This document shows, in pieces, positions 53,901 to 64,000 of a stretch of 64,000 nucleotides of DNA. Source of the stretch: Lagopus muta (lineage: Eukaryota; Chordata; Aves; Galliformes; Phasianidae); assembly GCF_023343835.1 (NCBI RefSeq), contig NC_064443.1, positions 2,294,001 to 2,358,000 of the forward strand, given 5' to 3'. The notes below the pieces were generated by a model that was given only the letters and a program-made list of their open reading frames with translations, ran no database searches and was not told where the DNA came from. The translations under genes were made by a program, and so were the position numbers. How positions within the stretch are numbered: position 1 is the stretch's first letter; every line of letters starts with the position of its first letter.

Positions 53901-56900
53901 TGGGATGCTTTGTCTTGCTGGCAGATCTGTGGGACTTGGGCTGGACTGGAAGAAGGGGGACTGGGCAGTTAGAGCTTTTGCCATCCTCCTCTTCCTTGTG
54001 ATGATGATCTCGGTACCATTCCCTCACCCAAATGCTCCATACTTAGCCCCAGTCCCTTCACAGTCTGCATGCAGCTGCCCCACGAGCAGACTTGCTCTGC
54101 TTTCCATTCCAAACTGCTCTGAGACTTGGGTCATTCTCATTTTGTATGCCAGAAGGCAGCGGTGGGAGCAGCCTGCTCATCCCTCCCTGCTCTCCTCTCC
54201 AGAACCACTGCAGAAGCTCCTCCCCCTCTGTCCTCACAGAAGGGAATATTTTAGAACAGAACACAGGGCCTGGCAGGGTTCTGCCCCACCTCAGCAGGGT
54301 TGGCTGGGTGTAGGGGGACACAGAGAGTGCTGGACATCGGTCTGCCTGGTGCTCAGCGTGCGGGAGGCAGCAGCAGGGCTGCCGGCAAGATGCCGAAACT
54401 CTGCAACGCCTTGTGCTGGAGGGCTTTAGTAAGACCAGGTGGGAAAGAATCTAAAGTGTGTTTCTGCTCCCAGTGGCAGAAATGTCCTGAGTGGGGCTGC
54501 TGGGCTGCTCCTGTGGTTTTGTGTATTTTTTTTATCAAAGCAGCGATCCGTTTGGGCAAAACCTTGGGTCTGCCTGCGTGGCATAGCAGTAACATAAAGT
54601 TGGTAGTGGCCAACAGGTCAGCGACACGAAGCATAGCGAGGATACCCATGTGGTGGGAAAGGGCTTTAATGCCCCTTTCTTACTTTCTCTGGGGGGGAGA
54701 TGCAGAGCTGGAGAGGCACACCTGGGCTGTGGGGCACGGCCGTATCCACCTTTGGAGCGTGCCCGTGGGCTCCCTTCTGAGTGTGACTTTGGGGTCTGCA
54801 GGATGGGGTGCACTGCCAGCATTCCCCTGGGAAAATAATGTACGTGCTGAGCTAAAGGGGGAGGTTCTGTTGCATTAAATAATAATGCTTTGGGGGAGTG
54901 GGTGGCAGAATATATTTAAAACACAGAAAAAAAAATTACTTTCCCCATCTTTTCATTCTTTGGGAGTGTTCAGTAGGTTCTTGTAACAAGCAGGGCTTTA
55001 TGCTGCGCGAGTGCTGCACTTGGAAATAGCTTCGTGTAACAAGGGTATTAGTGTGGCAGCTGAGCAAACAGGAGCTCCTTGTGCTGTCAGCTCTGTGCCG
55101 AGCGAGGAGCTGCAGCTCCTGTGGTACCTGGGGAAGGCGCTGCCTGGGAGGGTGTCATAATTTGGAATTTCTTCCATTTGAATTTCTTCTCTCACCTGAC
55201 TGGAGCTGCACGCTGGCTGCACTGCAGCAAATGCAGCGTGTGCGTAGCCTAGGTGCTGCCCGTCTTACAGCAAAGCTCTTCTTGCTTTCTGCAGCGAATG
55301 GGTGTATATCCAGGCCTCAGAATACCTGGTTAAGAAAGCAGAGCGTGCCAAAATGCAGAAGGCCTCAAATGCCGCGTGTGCTGTTAGCGTTGTCCTGTGA
55401 TACAGATTGCTAAGATGTGGTCCTGCTGCAAGCAGTCAGATTCCTTCTCATTTGTGCCACCCAGATGTTGTTCTCAGTGTTTGCCAGCTCTGACGATCCC
55501 TTCTAGCTGCCATGGAGAGCAGGGTGCTGTTGCCATGGCCATATATGTGCTGTCCAGCAAAGAACAAAACCGGTTGGATTTTTTTGGGACTTGCAGCGTC
55601 ATCGCTGTGAACACAAATTGTGCTGCAAAGGCAGCAGCAGTGCTCCTTCCCTGAACGTCTGTGTGTTGGTTCATGTCAGTGAAGCACTGGGTGAACTCTT
55701 TGGTCCCCCACATTCTGGTGAGTGTGTGCAGAGCAGAGCCATAGGGAAGCATGGGAAGCGTGATATCCAAAGAAGTGTTGGATGAGCTGGGATGGGTTTG
55801 CCTGCAGAGAAGCCTGAGGAAGGGTACGCACTGGAGAAAGGGAATAAGCTGTTGTCCTGCACCCATGTCAAGTAGGATAAGAGGTAATGGGCTTACATTA
55901 CATAAGGAAGGCTGAGGGCAGCCTGCAGGGGAAGTATGCTCAGGGGGAGCAGAGTGCAGAGGCAGGTTGCTCCAGGGGTCCGTAGGGCTCAGCATTGTGG
56001 TTCTGAAGGGTGATGGAGAAACCTGGCAGGGGACAGGCCTTATGCAGTTGATTGTGACTTGGTGCAGAGGACAGATGATCTCCAGTTCTGTAAAATCAAA
56101 TATTACCGTTGCTAGAAATATTCAAAACCATCTAAAGCCACTGAAAGAGAACCCGTTTAAGGCATGTATCATTTTAAACCTTCCACAAATGTAAAAATAA
56201 CCCTAAAGCCCTAAGGTAAATAACACAAATGCATGCATGTGTGTTAATTCATAAGGTGAATGTAGCCCATTTTAGAGAGAGATTTGGATTACAGCAGTTG
56301 TCTGATGTAGCCGTGCTCCAGGAGTCCCCAAGCCCTTGCTGACTGATGGCTGAGGGGTCCTTCCCTACTGGCACCCCCAGCAGAAGCCCAGAACCTCTAG
56401 CAACCACTGCTACCATGAAGTAGTGCTGAAGATTGCCTTTAGGTGGTTAGTTTTATCTTTTCATTTGCTTAATTTCCAAGGGAGAGAGAAGAGGTGGAAA
56501 GGAGGAAATGTTTTGGCTGTATTCTTCTCTCTGCTTCCTCAAGCCTTTCTCCCCTCGCCAGCAGCACCAGTCATCCCTGTGAGCTTTGTACTGGGCTCGT
56601 CATAGTACAAATTTCCTCTGGGAGTGTGCAGTTGGTCATAAAATGGCTATAATGGCAGCGTGCCTGTTGGCTGCATGGCTGGGAAGCTTTGTGGGGTGTC
56701 TCAGGGTGCCCTCCAAAGTGCCCTCACTGCAGAAGGAAGTCAGCGTGGTTCTGTCCTGTTCCGTATATGTATATATAGTGTTCCAAGGACTTTCAGTCTC
56801 AGAGTACTTTCTGATGAGGGATTTTCTAATTCAGGTGTGGTTCCTGCATTCTTGAACCTGTGCAGGAAGCTTCTTCCACAAACCTGCCCAGTCTCCTTTA

Positions 56901-57834
56901 GGGCTGCATGCATTTCTTGTGCCCACATCATCCCCTTGCTGGAGTCGCCCAGGTCCCTGTTGCCCTCTGGTGGGCTTGGACTCTATTCTGCTGCCTTTGT
57001 GTCACTCCCTCATAGTCATTTGTGGGAAGTGATGACAAGCAGTCAGTGTCTATCCACGCTGGCCACTCCTGACTCTGTAGATGTTTGCCAACTCTGACAT
57101 GGTCATCTCGTTCAGCCCCACCCTGACCAGCTTTTGTTAAACCTCTTCCAGCTTTCCTCCCATTCATGATGCTACTTTGTCCTTCTGTTGCTTTCCTAGC
57201 AGTTTCTGCCATTTCCTTTTGTTCTTTTGACTGCTACTGAGGGGACACTTCCAGGAGGAAGCAGCAGGGATCCCAGCAGCCCGCAAGGAGCTACTGGCCG
57301 TGCCGTCCAGGAGTGAGCTGTGTGCTTCCCAGCCCTGTGCAGCGTGCTGCCTGTAACTGGAGGAGCAGGCTGAGACCTGGAGGTCCTTGTGTGAGCACTG
57401 TGACGTGGCAGACGGGCGCTCCCCAGCCCCAGTGACTCACCAAGCCTTCTGGCACTGGGTCGCTGGGACAGCTCAGCCTGGGAGAGTGTCAGTGCCCTCA
57501 GACCGGAGCGCTGCTGGCTGGATTGTCTAAAACACACTTGTCAGGATGTGCTCACTTGGTTTCGGTGCAGTTCCGTGTCTCAAACTCCAGGTCAGGCGAG
57601 GCGGTGCTACAACATGCTGATTTCCATTCCCTTCCATGCCCGGTGCCTCAGCAGCACGATGATTTTCTTAAAAAGATGGAGATCTTTTTCCAGATGTGTC
57701 TCTGCACAGAGCAGAAAGACTCGATTCAGAAGTTGTTATTGATTGGAAATAATTAGTAACGATTGCTAATTATTAGCATCTCAATTAAAAGCTGCGGCGG
57801 AAGGATTAATAAGCTGTCCTCTTGTGTTTCAGCT

Positions 57835-62939
<5,105 letters not shown>

Positions 62940-64000
62940 AGTGTGGCCAGAGGAAGATGGCCAAAGCAGCACCCTGCACTTGAGTAATTTTGAAGTGCTG
63001 TTTATTAATCTTAGTGTATGATTACTGGCCTTTTTCATTATCTATAATTTACTTAAGAGATTAAAAATCGAGTCATCTTGCTACCAGTATTTAGAAGCCA
63101 ACCATGATTTTTATAACAATCTGCATCAAATTCATCTGTGCACCCAAGGTTAACCTCAACATTCCTCTAACCAACCTTTTCTGCACTCACAGGATATGCC
63201 AGGCGCTAATTGAAGACAATTCTCTATCTTCTTTCTTCTTTCTAGAAAGAGAAAAAGCTGTCAACACAGAGGATTGGTCTGTAACTACTTAATAACTAAC
63301 GTCCTATTCTAATTGAGTACAACAGTTCATGGCTGTATGTGGAACGAAGCGTGGCTTCAGTGCTATCACATTTAGGAAGGTCTGATTTGCATGGCTGGGT
63401 GGTGTGAAAGGTTTGTTTGAAAATGTGATCGCTCTGAAATGACCAAGTCCCGTTCAGCTAAGGAAAAGTGAGGGTTCTGTGGTTTCATGTTAGTTACCTT
63501 TTAGTTACTGTGTAATTAGTGCCAGTTTAAATGTATGTTACCAAAAATAAATCTATTTACCCCAGCTTAGATGTAGTATTTTTTGTATAATTGGATTTCC
63601 TAATACTGTTACTTGTAACCTCTGCGTTAAGGTGTTCTGGGTTTTTTAAGAAACTGTATTTGAAAATAAAGTCCAATGGAAAGCAGCTGATCCTCTTCCC
63701 CTTCATTTGTAAGAGTCTGACCCACCGGAATGATCCAAGTGGTCTGCACAGCCAGGAGGAGTTTTTTCCATGACGTGCCGTAGGGATGAGAAAAGACAGC
63801 CTGCTCACACTCAAAGCTTCTGAACTGTTCAGTTGCCTTAAGCTCATTGCTGGACCCAGTTTCAAAACTAAAATTAAAAAAAAAAAAGAAAAAAAAAAAA
63901 GGAAACTTTTTGTGTAAGTTTGGTTACCATGTAGTGATCAGACTCCTAACCTGTGAACTTCTTGCTGTTCTGCAGCCAACTAAACTTTCTGTATTTTCAT
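62940..64000 (+). other. RHOA: RHOA 3' UTR and downstream flank
   Basis: Two AATAAA signals are present, at 63,546-63,551 and 63,665-63,670, giving 3' UTRs of about 0.63 and 0.75 kb. AT-rich, with several TATTTA/ATTTA pentamers (for example near 63,550). An A-rich tract at 63,870-63,900 lies beyond. No further gene is seen. Confidence 0.7.

Larger units (their letters stand above)
45579..57832 (+). other. RHOA intron 1
   Basis: About 12.2 kb with no recognised coding exon. It holds a G8A28 tract (46,708-46,743) and a CR1 (47,220-47,909). Two stretches (about 49,380-49,870 and 51,420-51,560) have phrases that resemble old internal CR1 sequence but are too decayed to be sure. The rest is unique sequence in which I see nothing more. 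Confidence 0.65.

Noticed and set aside
53800-54430. 200-codon plus frame in RHOA intron 1
   Set aside because: No domain, no splice structure and mixed composition. Frames of this size are expected by chance in G+C-rich avian introns.

Overview
The window is vertebrate nuclear DNA from a bird, very probably a galliform (chicken-like). The evidence is many CR1 LINE fragments with the avian 3' tail (tandem ATTCTRTG-type repeats), CpG-island promoters, short introns, and a complete RHOA gene. RHOA lies beside a fragment of RNF123 and PHF7-like genes; all three families map to human 3p21, whose avian counterpart is largely chromosome 12. There are no bacterial-type features.

Layout. (1) 1-12,721 is one copy (copy A) of a segmental duplication. 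It holds the first four coding exons of a guanylate-binding protein (GBP) gene on the minus strand, a graveyard of GBP exon remnants, CR1, an endogenous-retrovirus fragment and a minisatellite, then a complete PHF7-like gene (minus) and about 3.5 kb of its 5' flank. (2) 12,722-21,960 is a unique insert: three exons of RNF123 (plus), a CpG island with no assigned gene, a complete GBP gene (GBP-A, minus, 622 aa), an orphan GBP first exon and orphan GBP last exon, a minisatellite, a CR1 and an orphan GBP promoter. (3) 21,962-36,587 is copy B of the duplication, with a complete GBP gene (GBP-B, minus, 595 aa), the same remnant field and a second PHF7-like gene. (4) 36,694-38,057 is a spacer holding a CR1 fragment and one isolated PHF7-like exon. 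(5) 38,058-about 44,620 is a near-identical inverted copy of about 30,125-36,693, carrying a third PHF7-like gene on the plus strand, so the two form a large palindrome with arms of about 6.5 kb. (6) 45,190-64,000 is RHOA on the plus strand: CpG-island promoter, 12-kb first intron with a CR1, four coding exons encoding 193 aa, and 3' UTR.

How the genes relate. The GBPs are dynamin-like, interferon-inducible GTPases. Their upstream regions carry recognisable STAT-type GAS palindromes (paired) and, for GBP-A, a triple GAAA ISRE. The PHF7-like genes encode PHD/RING chromatin proteins with an added R/S-rich tail. The two families are being co-amplified as one cassette by segmental duplication and inversion, next to the single-copy housekeeping gene RHOA. 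The exon structures given for GBP-A, GBP-B, the three PHF7-like genes and RHOA were built by hand from splice sites, and the reading frames close exactly in every case. No transcript evidence was available.
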